Shown here: positions 1 to 8,852 of the stretch, piece after piece
How positions within the stretch are numbered: the first letter of the stretch is position 1
How the letters are laid out: each line of letters begins with the position of its first letter
Source: Echinicola sp. 20G
GTDB taxonomy: Bacteria > Bacteroidota > Bacteroidia > Cytophagales > Cyclobacteriaceae
Direction of reading: 5' to 3'
DNA: 64,000 bases
Assembly (NCBI RefSeq): GCF_015533855.1
Contig: NZ_AP024154.1
Span: forward strand, 5,167,501 to 5,231,500
Position numbers and translations under genes: made by a program
The notes under the pieces: generated by a model
Seen by the model: the letters and a program-made list of their open reading frames with translations, nothing else
What the model was told of the DNA's origin: nothing
The model's database searches: none

Positions 1-254
1 AGGCCATCTTCAATAATCCATCCCTCAGGCAAGACATCCTGGTTATAACCTCTCCAGCCTTCCGCACTCTTCCCATCAAATAGTAATTGCCATCCTTCTG
101 CTTTTTCCTCTGAAGTCAAGGAATTCTCTTTTGGCGTCTCCACTTCTGGAGCAGTGACTTCAACAGTCTCTTCCGAGGTGGTTTCTTTTTTACCACTATC
201 GCAGGCTGCCATTATAGCCACCAAAGCAAAAATACTTAGTGTTCTCTTTTTCAT
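1..254 (-). CDS. DUF1080 (3-keto-disaccharide hydrolase-like) lipoprotein, partial
   Basis: The gene starts with ATG at 254 on the minus strand and runs off the left edge, so only about 84 N-terminal residues are seen. The protein begins with a lipoprotein signal peptide ending in a lipobox (MAAC), followed by a low-complexity Glu/Thr/Val-rich linker. It then enters a segment with GWQLLFDGKSAEGWRGY, the typical opening of the DUF1080 / 3-keto-disaccharide hydrolase concanavalin-like domain. The family is known from periplasmic and surface sugar-processing proteins of Bacteroidota and Planctomycetota. Attachment to a membrane through the lipidated Cys is inferred from the lipobox. The catalytic part lies outside the window, so the substrate cannot be judged. 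Confidence 0.8.
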   Translation of the reverse strand, partial: MKKRTLSIFALVAIMAACDSGKKETTSEETVEVTAPEVETPKENSLTSEEKAEGWQLLFDGKSAEGWRGYNQDVLPEGWIIEDG

Positions 255-535
255 ATTTGCTGTTAATTAATCATGTGTCATTCTAAAATAAATTGATACT
301 TAACTTTACTGAATAAAGTGATTATCCCTCCAACCCTACTTGCTAAATCATTCAAAAAGGTCCATCACACCAAGAACAGGTGGAACTACACCAAAACTGA
401 AACCCATAATATTGAATATCTAGACTCATAAATATAATATTTTTAATTATATAATCAGAGTTTATTTAATTTTTCGAATTAATAATTTGATAAATGGTTG
501 TATTTGCCTTATGATCAAACAAAATATTTAAAAAA

Positions 536-570
536 GAAAAAGAGGCTGTCTCATAACTAGTGACAGCCTC
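536..570 (-). terminator. Rho-independent terminator downstream of the XRE/S24 gene
   Basis: On the minus strand GAGGCTGTC (562-570) pairs with GACAGCCTC (542-550) as a 9-bp stem, followed by TTTTTCTTTTTT. It lies about 140 bases beyond the stop codon of the XRE/S24 gene. On the plus strand the same hairpin is followed only by a weaker T-tract. Confidence 0.65.
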
Positions 571-650
571 TGTTTTATTCGGGTCGGTATCTGAGCTAAT
601 TTTCATACAGCCAAATCTCAGGCTCTTGAATTGACTTTTGAGACAGCCTC
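542..650. repeat. 109-bp segment bounded by a 12-bp inverted repeat (MITE-like or IS-end remnant)
   Basis: GAGGCTGTCTCA (542-553) is repeated exactly in inverted orientation at 639-650 (TGAGACAGCCTC). Perfect ends of this kind around a short non-coding core suggest the residue of a small transposable element. No transposase and no clear target duplication are seen, so this remains a suggestion. Confidence 0.4.
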
Positions 651-710
651 CCTCACCTTAACAAAGGGCTCATTTTCAGCAATGCCCTGCCAAGTCAAAA
701 AACAAACTGC

Positions 711-1478
711 TTATTTAGACTTTACAATATTATTCTTCAATTCAGAAATCATATCAGCAATATCCTCCAAAGTCACAGGTTTATTTCTATCCTTGGGATT
801 TGGAAAGTCAGTACTGATAAAAGCTTTGGCCTCCCATACTTCTTTGACATCCTCTCCTGGTATTTCATAAGGCTTATACATCTCGTTGTCGGAGACCAAA
901 AAAAGCTTTCCATTTTCTTCCAAATAATTAAAAACCCGCTTATAAACCACCCCTTCAGTTTCTGAAACCAAAATATACGTCTTCCCACTCTTAATATCAG
1001 TCAGCTGCTCAACATAGACACCAATAACAACAGTTCCAGAAGGCAAAGGCAGCATACTGTCCCCATTGATTTCGAAGGCCCTATAAGTAGCATTTTTAGA
1101 AAGGTTGGGCAAGTGGAATTGAGGAAGTTGTTGAACAAACTCTGGATCAGCATAGCCATTAAGATACCCCGCAGATGCTTTCTGAGGGATCATCGTGATA
1201 TTCTCATTTTCCTCGTTATCCAAAGAAATAGTCAAAATCTTTATATCTTTCTTCTGAGTGGCTTTGCGACCTTTTTTTTCTATGTCATGATAAAGCAGCT
1301 CATCCAAAGAAACAGAAAAAATATCTCCGATCAATTTTAACGTCGACAATTTGGGTTCCGACCTTCCATCTTCATAAGCAGAGATCATGGTTCTTTTGAT
1401 CCCAAGCTGATCCGAAAGGTTCTCTTGTGTCATTTGCTTGCCTTTCCTCAGGTACTTCAAGTTCTTCCCTAGTAACAT
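711..1478 (-). CDS. XRE-family transcriptional regulator with S24 (LexA-like) peptidase domain
   Basis: This 255-residue protein has an N-terminal helix-turn-helix of the XRE/Cro type (about residues 5-60, with GIKRTMISAYEDGRSEPK as recognition region). A C-terminal S24 domain (about 95-225) resembles LexA, UmuD and phage CI. The expected catalytic pair is present: Ser141 in NGDSM and Lys180 in VVYKRV. An Ala-Gly pair at 103-104 (KASAGYLNG) is a plausible self-cleavage site. By family, such proteins repress their targets until self-cleavage is triggered. Here the only tightly linked gene is the 85-residue protein 12 bases upstream on the same strand, so the targets are unknown. Binding to its own promoter region (1749-2015) is likely but inferred. 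Confidence 0.85.
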   Translation of the reverse strand: MLLGKNLKYLRKGKQMTQENLSDQLGIKRTMISAYEDGRSEPKLSTLKLIGDIFSVSLDELLYHDIEKKGRKATQKKDIKILTISLDNEENENITMIPQKASAGYLNGYADPEFVQQLPQFHLPNLSKNATYRAFEINGDSMLPLPSGTVVIGVYVEQLTDIKSGKTYILVSETEGVVYKRVFNYLEENGKLFLVSDNEMYKPYEIPGEDVKEVWEAKAFISTDFPNPKDRNKPVTLEDIADMISELKNNIVKSK

Positions 1479-1490
1479 CTCTAAAAGTTT

Positions 1491-1748
1491 TTATGCACTG
1501 TAAAGGTAAAAATTATGATCATCTCTCCATTGGCTTTTGAAAGAAAACCGATTAAGGTCCATCCGCGATCTTTCCATCATATCCATCCTTTCCCTGATTT
1601 CCTGAATCACATCTGCCACTGCCCTATCACCGCTTACCAATAAATACCCATATCTTGGATGCAATTGATCCTCTACAAAGAATTTTACTTGGTGATTTCC
1701 AGATGCCAACTGCTTACTAACGATTCTGATTTTTGGGGCCTTTTCCAT
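1491..1748 (-). CDS. Small hypothetical protein upstream of the XRE/S24 regulator
   Basis: An 85-residue, highly charged soluble protein without signal peptide or membrane segment. It starts with ATG at 1748 and ends 12 bases before the regulator, so the two genes are almost certainly cotranscribed. The N-terminal half (KIRIVSKQLASGNHQVKFFV) has beta-strand character; the middle (VADVIQEIRERMDMMERSR) is a probable amphipathic helix. I do not recognise the family. Its constant pairing with an S24 regulator would suggest a partner or co-regulated stress protein, but the window alone cannot show that. The gap of 267 bases upstream of it, shared with the divergent receptor gene at 2016, should hold the promoters. 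Confidence 0.65.
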   Translation of the reverse strand: MEKAPKIRIVSKQLASGNHQVKFFVEDQLHPRYGYLLVSGDRAVADVIQEIRERMDMMERSRMDLNRFSFKSQWRDDHNFYLYSA

Positions 1749-2015
1749 TAACTTATCTGCTTTTGAATTTCTTACACTAAATTAACAATGTTTATAAAAC
1801 AAACAAAATTAAGTTTTCAAAAACAACTTTTATGCGACACAAATTGTCTTAAATATTAATCAATTGGATTGATCATTATTTATTCATGTTCATTAAAATG
1901 ACAAAGCCTCTTTAGTTACCGTAAATCAGCCCATACGCCCATTAGTCTAAAAGCATCCGTTTTACTAAACCCATTAGCCCTAATATTGGTTAATAATAAT
2001 GTAACCAACTAAGCA

Positions 2016-4343
2016 ATGAGACCTATTAACCGATTCTTACTTTTATTTTTCTTCTTGACACCATTTTGGACACAAGCTCAGATTAACATTAGCGGGCAAA
2101 TTGTGAACGAAGAGGACAGAGAGCCTCTATTGTTTGCCCAAGTAGCGCTTTTCGAGGCTGGCAGTGAAAACACAATTACTTACACTCAATCTGACGAAAA
2201 CGGGAAGTTTACACTTGACACCAAAAGTGGTAATTATGACATCAGGGTATTTCTGATTGGATATGAAAACAAGAAGTTGGAAAACCTGGCAATCAATGAG
2301 GACAAAGACCTAGGGCAAATCGCTTTGGTTTCTGAACAAGAAGAGCTTGATGAAGTAGTAGTTCAGTCCAGCACTATCCCAATGAGAACCGACGTGGAAG
2401 GCATCGTGATTACTCCCGAACAAAACTTGGCCAATGTTGGAGGTACCCTTTTGGACATTTTGAGAAACACTCCTTCCGTCAGTGTCTCTGACGATGGCTC
2501 AATTTCCCTGAGAGGAAGTTCAGGGACGAATGTACTTATTAATGGACGTAATTCTTCTTTGACCCAAAATTTGGACCAAATCCCGGCCAGTGCTATTGAA
2601 CAAATTAAGGTTATCAATAATCCCAATGCCCGATATGATGCTGAAGCGGAAGGTGGTGTCATCAATATTATATTGAAAAAAGGGGAAAATATGGGGACAC
2701 ATGGTGGCGTTGAATTAACCTATGGCACCAGAAACCGACTCAATACCGGAGCACGCGTCAATCACACCACAGCTAAATACAGTGTCTATGCTGGCTATAA
2801 TTATAGAGACTGGAAAGGCCGTGGAGAAAGAACCACTTTCAGGGAGATTTACGAGGACAATGAAATCCTCAACCAAAACAATCAATCTTCAGAAACCCGT
2901 AAAAACCATAATTTCAATTATGGAGCTGATTACTATTTCGGCAAAAACGTATTGAGTTATCAAGGGGTATACAATACTGGTGATGATTACGAAAACAACA
3001 CCTTATATTCCAACCTTTCTGATGGCACCACTGATGATTTGATCCTACAATATGTCAGAAGAAATATCGAGTCGGAATCCGATGATGGGTATGATAATGC
3101 CTTGATATATGAAAGAACCTTTGATGATAAGAACCGGGAACTTAAGATCAGTGCCAATAATTCCTATCAGAACCAATACAAAATCCAAAATATTGACATT
3201 TTTAGAAATGCTACTGAGCCATTGCCCGAAGACCTGAATGGTCAAGAAAGGGCATTTACTGACGAGAAGCGCTACACCACAGTGATACAAGCGGACTATG
3301 TTCACCCTATAAATGAAAAAGTAAAACTTGAGATGGGATTAAAATCAACTTTTAGAAAGTTTGATAATGACTACCAATATTACCAATTTTCTGAAAGCGA
3401 GAATGATTTTGTAGAAAACACTGATATCAGCAACCATTTTCTATACAAAGATCAGATTCATGCTGCCTATTTTATTTATTCTAGGACTTCAGAAAAATTT
3501 GATTTTACCTTAGGTACAAGGGCCGAGCAAACCCATGTAGAAGGGTTGCTTTACAATACCAATGAGCTTAATGAGCAAGATTACCTCAACCTTTTCCCAA
3601 GTGTGCAAGCATTATATAAGCTTGATGATGAAAATTCATTCAAGTTTACCTATAGCCGGAGAATTGACCGACCAACAGCCTGGAGATTAAACCCTTTCCC
3701 TGACATTACAGACTCTTTGAGTGTAAGAAGAGGTAATCCCAATTTACAACCTGAAATGATTGATTCATTTGAATTGGGTCATATGGTGAATTTTGAAAAT
3801 GCCAGCCTTACAACCAACCTATTCTATCGCTATGTAGATGGTGTATTGGATTACATTACCATGGTGGAAGATGGTATTTCTTATCAGCAACCTGAAAACC
3901 TAAATTCAGGACAATCTTATGGATTGGAATTTATAGGAATAGCTGACATTACCCCATGGTGGAACCTTAACGGAAGTATATCACTCTTCCAAAGTAGAGT
4001 AGATGGTTCTAATTTAGGAGAGGAATTTGTAAGCAAAGGCTTTGCTTGGAATTCCAAATTGACCACTGATTTTAAACTACCTCTTGATTTTACTTTACAA
4101 CTTGTCGGAGATTATGAATCACCCGAGATAGAAGCACAAGGGAGAGATTTTGCAAGGTACAGTATGGATGCCACATTGCTCAAAAACTTTTTGGAAGACA
4201 AACTCAGCCTATCCGTTAGTGTTCGAGATGTCTTCAACACCAGAAATTTTGGGGGATACAATCAATCTAATGACTTCTACCAGGAATTTAGGGCTGAATG
4301 GGAAAGTAGGATCGCGCTTTTCAGCGCTCGATATAATTTCTAG
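2016..4343 (+). CDS. TonB-dependent receptor, outer-membrane beta-barrel (OMP_b-brl_3 type)
   Basis: This 775-residue protein has a signal peptide (cleavage near residue 22, TQAQ). A carboxypeptidase-regulatory-like beta-sandwich domain follows (about 24-108; INISGQIVNEEDREPLLFAQ). Next comes a plug domain (about 115-235; LRGSSGTNVLINGRNS, then AEGGVINIILKKG) and a C-terminal barrel ending in an aromatic residue (SARYNF). The domain order and length match the CarboxypepD_reg/plug/OMP_b-brl_3 receptors of Bacteroidota. These are distinct from SusC in size and in having no SusD partner. It would import an unknown ligand across the outer membrane using TonB energy. It is monocistronic: an inverted-repeat terminator follows directly, shared with the convergent tex gene. 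The substrate cannot be read from the sequence. Confidence 0.88.
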   Translation: MRPINRFLLLFFFLTPFWTQAQINISGQIVNEEDREPLLFAQVALFEAGSENTITYTQSDENGKFTLDTKSGNYDIRVFLIGYENKKLENLAINEDKDLGQIALVSEQEELDEVVVQSSTIPMRTDVEGIVITPEQNLANVGGTLLDILRNTPSVSVSDDGSISLRGSSGTNVLINGRNSSLTQNLDQIPASAIEQIKVINNPNARYDAEAEGGVINIILKKGENMGTHGGVELTYGTRNRLNTGARVNHTTAKYSVYAGYNYRDWKGRGERTTFREIYEDNEILNQNNQSSETRKNHNFNYGADYYFGKNVLSYQGVYNTGDDYENNTLYSNLSDGTTDDLILQYVRRNIESESDDGYDNALIYERTFDDKNRELKISANNSYQNQYKIQNIDIFRNATEPLPEDLNGQERAFTDEKRYTTVIQADYVHPINEKVKLEMGLKSTFRKFDNDYQYYQFSESENDFVENTDISNHFLYKDQIHAAYFIYSRTSEKFDFTLGTRAEQTHVEGLLYNTNELNEQDYLNLFPSVQALYKLDDENSFKFTYSRRIDRPTAWRLNPFPDITDSLSVRRGNPNLQPEMIDSFELGHMVNFENASLTTNLFYRYVDGVLDYITMVEDGISYQQPENLNSGQSYGLEFIGIADITPWWNLNGSISLFQSRVDGSNLGEEFVSKGFAWNSKLTTDFKLPLDFTLQLVGDYESPEIEAQGRDFARYSMDATLLKNFLEDKLSLSVSVRDVFNTRNFGGYNQSNDFYQEFRAEWESRIALFSARYNF

Positions 4344-4352
4344 AGAAACAAA

Positions 4353-4383
4353 GAAGCCGGTCGTTCTAACATCGACCGGCTTC
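4353..4383. terminator. Bidirectional terminator between the receptor gene and tex
   Basis: A perfect 11-bp stem (GAAGCCGGTCG / CGACCGGCTTC) with a 9-base loop lies between the convergent stop codons. It is followed by TTCCTTTTCTT on the plus strand and by TTTGTTT on the minus strand, so it can serve both genes. Confidence 0.85.
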
Positions 4384-4389
4384 CTTTTC

Positions 4390-6648
4390 TTATTTACCAA
4401 ATTTCCCTTTCAACATGGCCAGTTTAGCGGCCAAATCTCCTTCCGGTTCTTTTTCTCGCTCTCTCCTTCTCTCTCGGTTTCCACCATCTGTTTTACCTTT
4501 ACCTCTCTCAGCAAATGGATCGGATTTCATACTTAATCCAATACGCTTTCTGTTCAAGTCTACCTCCATCACGGTTACTTCTACTTTTTGGTTCACCGTA
4601 ACCACTTCATTAGGATCAGAAATGTAACGATCTGCCAAATGGCTCAAATGCACCAATCCATCTTGGTGAACTCCAATATCTACAAAAGCCCCAAAATTGG
4701 TAATATTCGTAATGATACCTGGAAGTTTCATTCCTGTCTTAAGGTCCTTCATTTCGTTGACACCTTCCTGAAAGCTAAAAACTTCAAAGGTTTCTCTAGG
4801 GTCACGACCCGGCTTGGCCAATTCATCCATGATATCCTTTAACGTCGGAAGTCCTACCGTTTCGGTGACATAATTTTTCAATACCACTTTAGATCGCAAT
4901 TCTTCACTTTTCATCAGGTCGGTCACACTGGTCCCAATATCCGAAGCCATTTTTTGTACCAATAAATAACTCTCTGGGTGTACCGCACTTCGGTCCAAAG
5001 GATTATGACCATTATTAATCCTCAAAAAGCCTGCAGCTTGCTCAAAGGCTTTGTCCCCCAAACGCGGAACACTCTTGATATCTTCACGGCTCTTGAATGG
5101 CCCGTTTTCATTTCTATAATTGACAATATTTTGTGCCAATGACGGTCCAAGTCCAGAAACATAAGTCAACAATTGTTTGGAAGCTGTATTGACCTCTACC
5201 CCTACTCCATTCACACAACTCATTACAGTATCATCCAAAGAGCTCTTCAATGCGGTCTGGTCCACATCATGCTGATACTGTCCAACACCGATTGATTTAG
5301 GATCGATCTTTACCAACTCGGCCAATGGATCCATCAACCTTCGCCCTATAGATACTGCTCCTCTGATGGTCAAATCCAGATCAGGAAACTCTTCCCTTGC
5401 TACATCAGAAGCAGAATAAATAGATGCCCCACTTTCATTCACCATCACGATCAAAACCTCTTTAGGCAAACCTATTGACTTAAAGAACTGTTCTGTCTCT
5501 CTACTGGCAGTTCCGTTTCCTATGGCGATTGCCTCGACCTTATGCAGGTCTACCAAATGCTTGACCAAAGCTGCCGATTCAGCAGTTTTTCTTTGAGGTT
5601 CATTTGGATAAATGGCATCATAATGCAGCAACTGGCCTTGTGGGCCCAAGCAGGCTAACTTACATCCTGTTCTAAACCCTGGATCTATAGCCATAACAGA
5701 TTTCTCCCCTAATGGCGCACCCAGCAAGAGCTGACGCAAGTTTTCTCCAAAAACCTTAATAGCATCTTCATCTGCCTTTTTCTTGGTATAGAGCCGCACT
5801 TCAGTCTCCATCGAAGGCTTCATCAACCTTTTGTAACAATCCTTGATGGCCAACTTCACTTGCTCCGAACTAGTGTTGTTTCCAGTTACTACCATGCTTT
5901 CCATCAGTCCGACAGCATCCAATTCTTCTGGACAAGAATCCAACATCAGGAACAGTTCCTTCTCTCCTCTTCTCATGGCCAAAACCCGGTGGGAAGGAGC
6001 TGTTTTGATTGGCTCAGTCCATTCAAAATAGTCCTTGTATTTGATGGCCTCAGTTTCTTTTCCAGGAATGACCTTAGATACAAATTTCCCTTCATTGATG
6101 AATAAATCACGCATTTTCTTTCTCAACTCAGCATTCTCATTCACCCACTCCGCAATAATATCCCTGGCTCCTTGAAGAGCATCCTCCACATTGGCCACTT
6201 CGTTTTCTTCGTTGACAAAAGCATTTGCCTCAGCTTCCAAATCAATGGATTCTTGTTCAAAAATCCTGGTAGCCAACGGTTCAAGGCCTTTTTCTCTTGC
6301 AATGGTAGCCTTGGTTCTTCTCTTTGGCTTATACGGTAGATAAAGATCCTCCAAAACAGACATCGTCTCTGCCCCATTGATTTTTTCTTCCAATTCAGGA
6401 GTAAGTTTTTCTTGGTCCTTTATGGACTTCAAAATTGCTTCTCTTCTTTTATCTAAATCGCGAAGCTGCTGCACACGATCCCTGATGGCTGCTACTTGTA
6501 CTTCATCCAATGAGCCGGTAACTTCCTTACGATACCTTGAAATAAAAGGCACTGTTGCTCCTTCATCCAATAATTCAATGGTATCTGACACTTGTTTTTG
6601 CCTGACATTTAGCTCTTCGGCGATCTTTAGATAATGATTGATATTCAT
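4390..6648 (-). CDS. tex: Tex-family RNA-binding transcription accessory protein
   Basis: The 752-residue product has the full Tex architecture. The N-terminal helical region (MNINHYLKIAEELNVRQKQV) contains the conserved FISRYRKEVTGSLDE. A YqgF/RNase H-like domain (about 320-450) carries AIDPGFRTGCKLACLG. Helix-hairpin-helix repeats (about 490-570) follow, with an S1 RNA-binding domain (about 640-715; GIITNITNFGAFVDIGVHQD). The C-terminal tail is a charged, low-complexity Arg/Glu/Lys stretch. By family it is a cytoplasmic nucleic-acid-binding protein associated with transcription; its exact role in Bacteroidota is unsettled. It is a single gene, terminated by the shared hairpin downstream. 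Confidence 0.95.
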   Translation of the reverse strand: MNINHYLKIAEELNVRQKQVSDTIELLDEGATVPFISRYRKEVTGSLDEVQVAAIRDRVQQLRDLDKRREAILKSIKDQEKLTPELEEKINGAETMSVLEDLYLPYKPKRRTKATIAREKGLEPLATRIFEQESIDLEAEANAFVNEENEVANVEDALQGARDIIAEWVNENAELRKKMRDLFINEGKFVSKVIPGKETEAIKYKDYFEWTEPIKTAPSHRVLAMRRGEKELFLMLDSCPEELDAVGLMESMVVTGNNTSSEQVKLAIKDCYKRLMKPSMETEVRLYTKKKADEDAIKVFGENLRQLLLGAPLGEKSVMAIDPGFRTGCKLACLGPQGQLLHYDAIYPNEPQRKTAESAALVKHLVDLHKVEAIAIGNGTASRETEQFFKSIGLPKEVLIVMVNESGASIYSASDVAREEFPDLDLTIRGAVSIGRRLMDPLAELVKIDPKSIGVGQYQHDVDQTALKSSLDDTVMSCVNGVGVEVNTASKQLLTYVSGLGPSLAQNIVNYRNENGPFKSREDIKSVPRLGDKAFEQAAGFLRINNGHNPLDRSAVHPESYLLVQKMASDIGTSVTDLMKSEELRSKVVLKNYVTETVGLPTLKDIMDELAKPGRDPRETFEVFSFQEGVNEMKDLKTGMKLPGIITNITNFGAFVDIGVHQDGLVHLSHLADRYISDPNEVVTVNQKVEVTVMEVDLNRKRIGLSMKSDPFAERGKGKTDGGNRERRREREKEPEGDLAAKLAMLKGKFGK

Positions 6649-6765
6649 AAACTTTTAAAATATGGCTATGCTACAGGCTCGCAATTTAAAGTTTATCAAA
6701 CAGTTTTCTGAAGGGATTTTGGATTTATTGTGACACTTATCACTAATGGATTGTAAATCAAATTA

Positions 6766-6773
6766 TAACTTTG
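6766..6773 (+). promoter_or_regulatory. Candidate -7 element of the tlpA-like gene
   Basis: TAACTTTG matches the Bacteroidota -7 consensus TAnnTTTG. It lies 123 bases upstream of the preferred ATG at 6897. The -33 element is not well conserved, so this is moderate evidence only. Confidence 0.45.
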
Positions 6774-6896
6774 ATATCTCGAAGGCCGTAAGAAAAAACT
6801 AATGGCCTTTTTAATAGCCGAAGAACTAAATTGCCACATCCCTTTGCTAGAATATTTATAAACATATTTTTCACAAAAAATCTATTAGAGCAGCAT

Positions 6897-7478
6897 ATGA
6901 ACTGGAAGAAAGAAATCAAGAGTTGGGCCATCATTCTTGGCGTATTTGCATTTATTTACGCTATGGGTTGGTACGCCCCCATTGTAGGAAAAATCCAATC
7001 AATAGTGCTTTCTACAGGATTGATCAAACCTAATATTGACAAGAAAAATGAAGTGGGGAAAGACTTTGATTATTCTGCCAAATTCAAAAACCTGCAAGGT
7101 GAACTAGTGGATATGCAGAACTATAGAGGAAAGACAGTTTTTATTAACCTATGGGCGACATGGTGCCCTCCCTGTCGTGCCGAGATGCCCCATATCTCTT
7201 CTCTCTATGAAAAAATGAAAGAGGAAAAGGGTGTGGCTTTCTTAATGGTAAGCCTTGACAAAGATGCCGAAAAGGCAAAAAAATACATTGATGATCAAGC
7301 TTTCACTTTCCCTGTAGCACATGCAAGCTATGGACTCAACGCCTCTCTGAAGCATCAGTCCATCCCCACTACCTTGGTCATTAGTCCAGAAGGAAAAATC
7401 ATTTTTAGACAAGAAGGCATGAGTAATTTTGATACAGAAGAGTTTCGGGAATTCTTGAAGAAACAGCAAAGCTCATAA
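6897..7478 (+). CDS. TlpA/ResA-like membrane-anchored thioredoxin-fold protein
   Basis: The preferred start is ATG at 6897, giving 193 residues that open with MNWKKEIKSW and one membrane anchor (about 10-30). A TTG at 6831 would add an unlikely 22-residue prefix ahead of the anchor. The periplasmic thioredoxin domain (about 55-190) holds the redox motif WCPPC with Cys90 and Cys93, and a cis-proline region SIPTTLVI. The family reduces or exchanges disulfides outside the cytoplasmic membrane, often in cytochrome c maturation. The gene stands alone, so no particular partner can be named. The window also contains multihaem-free di-haem cytochromes further right that need reduced CxxCH cysteines, but a direct link is only a guess. 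Confidence 0.85.
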   Translation: MNWKKEIKSWAIILGVFAFIYAMGWYAPIVGKIQSIVLSTGLIKPNIDKKNEVGKDFDYSAKFKNLQGELVDMQNYRGKTVFINLWATWCPPCRAEMPHISSLYEKMKEEKGVAFLMVSLDKDAEKAKKYIDDQAFTFPVAHASYGLNASLKHQSIPTTLVISPEGKIIFRQEGMSNFDTEEFREFLKKQQSS

Positions 7479-7871
7479 AACGAAAAGAAATTTAGCCTCA
7501 CACCCCTCAAAGCATAATTTTTAAAACATCAACAACCCATCAACATTATTTTTTTTGTAGAAAAACAATATTTGCTTAGTAAAAATTTTGATTTACCAAT
7601 TATTAAAATAACTTTGTTTTAAAATAAAAAACATTAATCATTATTTGAAGTTCGTTTTTATCTATTTTAGGTTATTTGGTTTTTTCTTTTAGCCTCAGCT
7701 TTAGTCAATTAATATACCCAAATTCATTAATTCAGTCAATTATAAAGAGTGACTTTAGGTTTAATCATCCAAAACAAATAAATCTGCTCTTAGTGTAAGT
7801 TAAACCTTTTGACAAATAGCTATTTCAGTTGTTGATTTAGAAAGGCTTTCTTCTCATTTGGAAATTATCCT
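7479..7871. other. 393-base AT-rich gap between convergent genes, with an orphan promoter
   Basis: No ORF with ATG is seen on the plus strand in this gap. It is strongly AT-rich and lies between convergent stops. It holds a good promoter match on the plus strand (7587-7616), described separately, that points at no gene. Confidence 0.6.
7587..7616 (+). promoter_or_regulatory. Consensus-like Bacteroidota promoter without a downstream gene
   Basis: TTTG (7587-7590), an 18-base spacer, and TAACTTTG (7609-7616) match the TTTG-N~19-TAnnTTTG consensus closely. The next 250 bases on the plus strand have no ATG, and then the antisense end of the serine hydrolase gene follows. A small RNA or antisense transcript is possible. 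Confidence 0.5.
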
Positions 7872-8792
7872 TTAGTTGCTCTTTTCATTTTTCGTCACAA
7901 AGTCATATATCATTTTTGATACATCAGCTATGGCCTTTACTCCTTCATCAGCGCTGGACAAGTTTTTTGATAAGATCACCAAAACATATTGGTCTCCATT
8001 GGGTAATCTCACAATTCCTGAATCATGTTGAACACCAGTAATTGATCCTGTCTTGTGGGCAACAATGACATCATCAGGCAAGTGAGCAGGGATCAACTCA
8101 TTAAAATGCTGACCCAACAGTACCTTAAACATTTCATCAGAGGCTTGCTTGCTCACTGCTTTTCCAGTAGCAATGGACTCCATAATGATCATCAGATCAA
8201 AAGCGGTAGTTGTATTGCTCATACCCAATTCATAGGCCTTGAGGTCTTCCACTCCTCGCAAAACCAAAATGTCCGCTGCTCCCATATCCCTCATGGTCTG
8301 GGTAACTTTCTTTGCATCCAAATGGTCAATTAAAATATTAGTAGCCAGATTACTGCTCATGGTGATCATCTGATAATTGAGTTCTCTGAATGTGGTTTTC
8401 TGACCTATTTTTTGATACAGACCTTCTTGGCTATCTACGTTTAGGTCCATTGCATATGGACTTCCGTCTACTATACTCTTGAATTCATTTATGATATCCA
8501 CTGAATCCTCCAAGGACAGGTTACCAATTGCCACTTGCTTATATAATTCAATCATCACTGGTGTCTTCATCGTACTGGCCGCATGAAAGTTCTCTTTTTC
8601 ATTGAGAAAAAGACTTGTAGAATCTGAGGTTAAGGATTTAAAAGCAATTGCGAAATCACCTTCCACACTTCCAAAGCGTTCCTTAATCTTTTCTTTTAAT
8701 TTGATCACTGAATCATCATCTTCCTTGTTGGAAGAATTACATGACAGAAAAAATAAACAAGCCAAAGCAAATAGTGAAAATAGTTTTCTCAT
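7872..8792 (-). CDS. Class A beta-lactamase-fold serine hydrolase, lipoprotein
   Basis: This 306-residue protein has a lipoprotein signal (LSC lipobox, Cys18) and a class A beta-lactamase fold. The nucleophile motif is STMK (Ser73-Lys76), the second is SSN (146-148, in the place of SDN), and the third is KTG (247-249). The omega-loop region contains two candidate glutamates (GVEDLKAYELG, Glu182/Glu188) in the place of Glu166. The family opens the beta-lactam ring or acts on related amides. Many such chromosomal lipoproteins in Bacteroidota have weak or no known lactamase activity, so a resistance role is not claimed. It lies 60 bases downstream of the ECF sigma gene on the same strand and may be cotranscribed with it. 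Confidence 0.85.
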   Translation of the reverse strand: MRKLFSLFALACLFFLSCNSSNKEDDDSVIKLKEKIKERFGSVEGDFAIAFKSLTSDSTSLFLNEKENFHAASTMKTPVMIELYKQVAIGNLSLEDSVDIINEFKSIVDGSPYAMDLNVDSQEGLYQKIGQKTTFRELNYQMITMSSNLATNILIDHLDAKKVTQTMRDMGAADILVLRGVEDLKAYELGMSNTTTAFDLMIIMESIATGKAVSKQASDEMFKVLLGQHFNELIPAHLPDDVIVAHKTGSITGVQHDSGIVRLPNGDQYVLVILSKNLSSADEGVKAIADVSKMIYDFVTKNEKSN

Positions 8793-8852
8793 GGTAACAG
8801 GAGGACTGATTGATGCATTTTAGATATTGAACTTCAATATCTGTATCTGAGC

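Larger units (their letters stand above)
255..710. other. 456-base gene-free stretch with repeated GAGGCTGTC segments
   Basis: No coding region is visible. Positions 255-535 are AT-rich and probably hold the promoter of the DUF1080 gene. Positions 536-570 hold a strong hairpin, and 639-650 holds a third, inverted copy of the same arm; both are described separately. Nothing else stands out. Confidence 0.6.

Noticed and set aside
7872..8792. Calling the serine hydrolase an antibiotic-resistance beta-lactamase
   Set aside because: The motifs fit the fold, but SSN replaces SDN and there is no mobile context. Activity cannot be inferred from the sequence.
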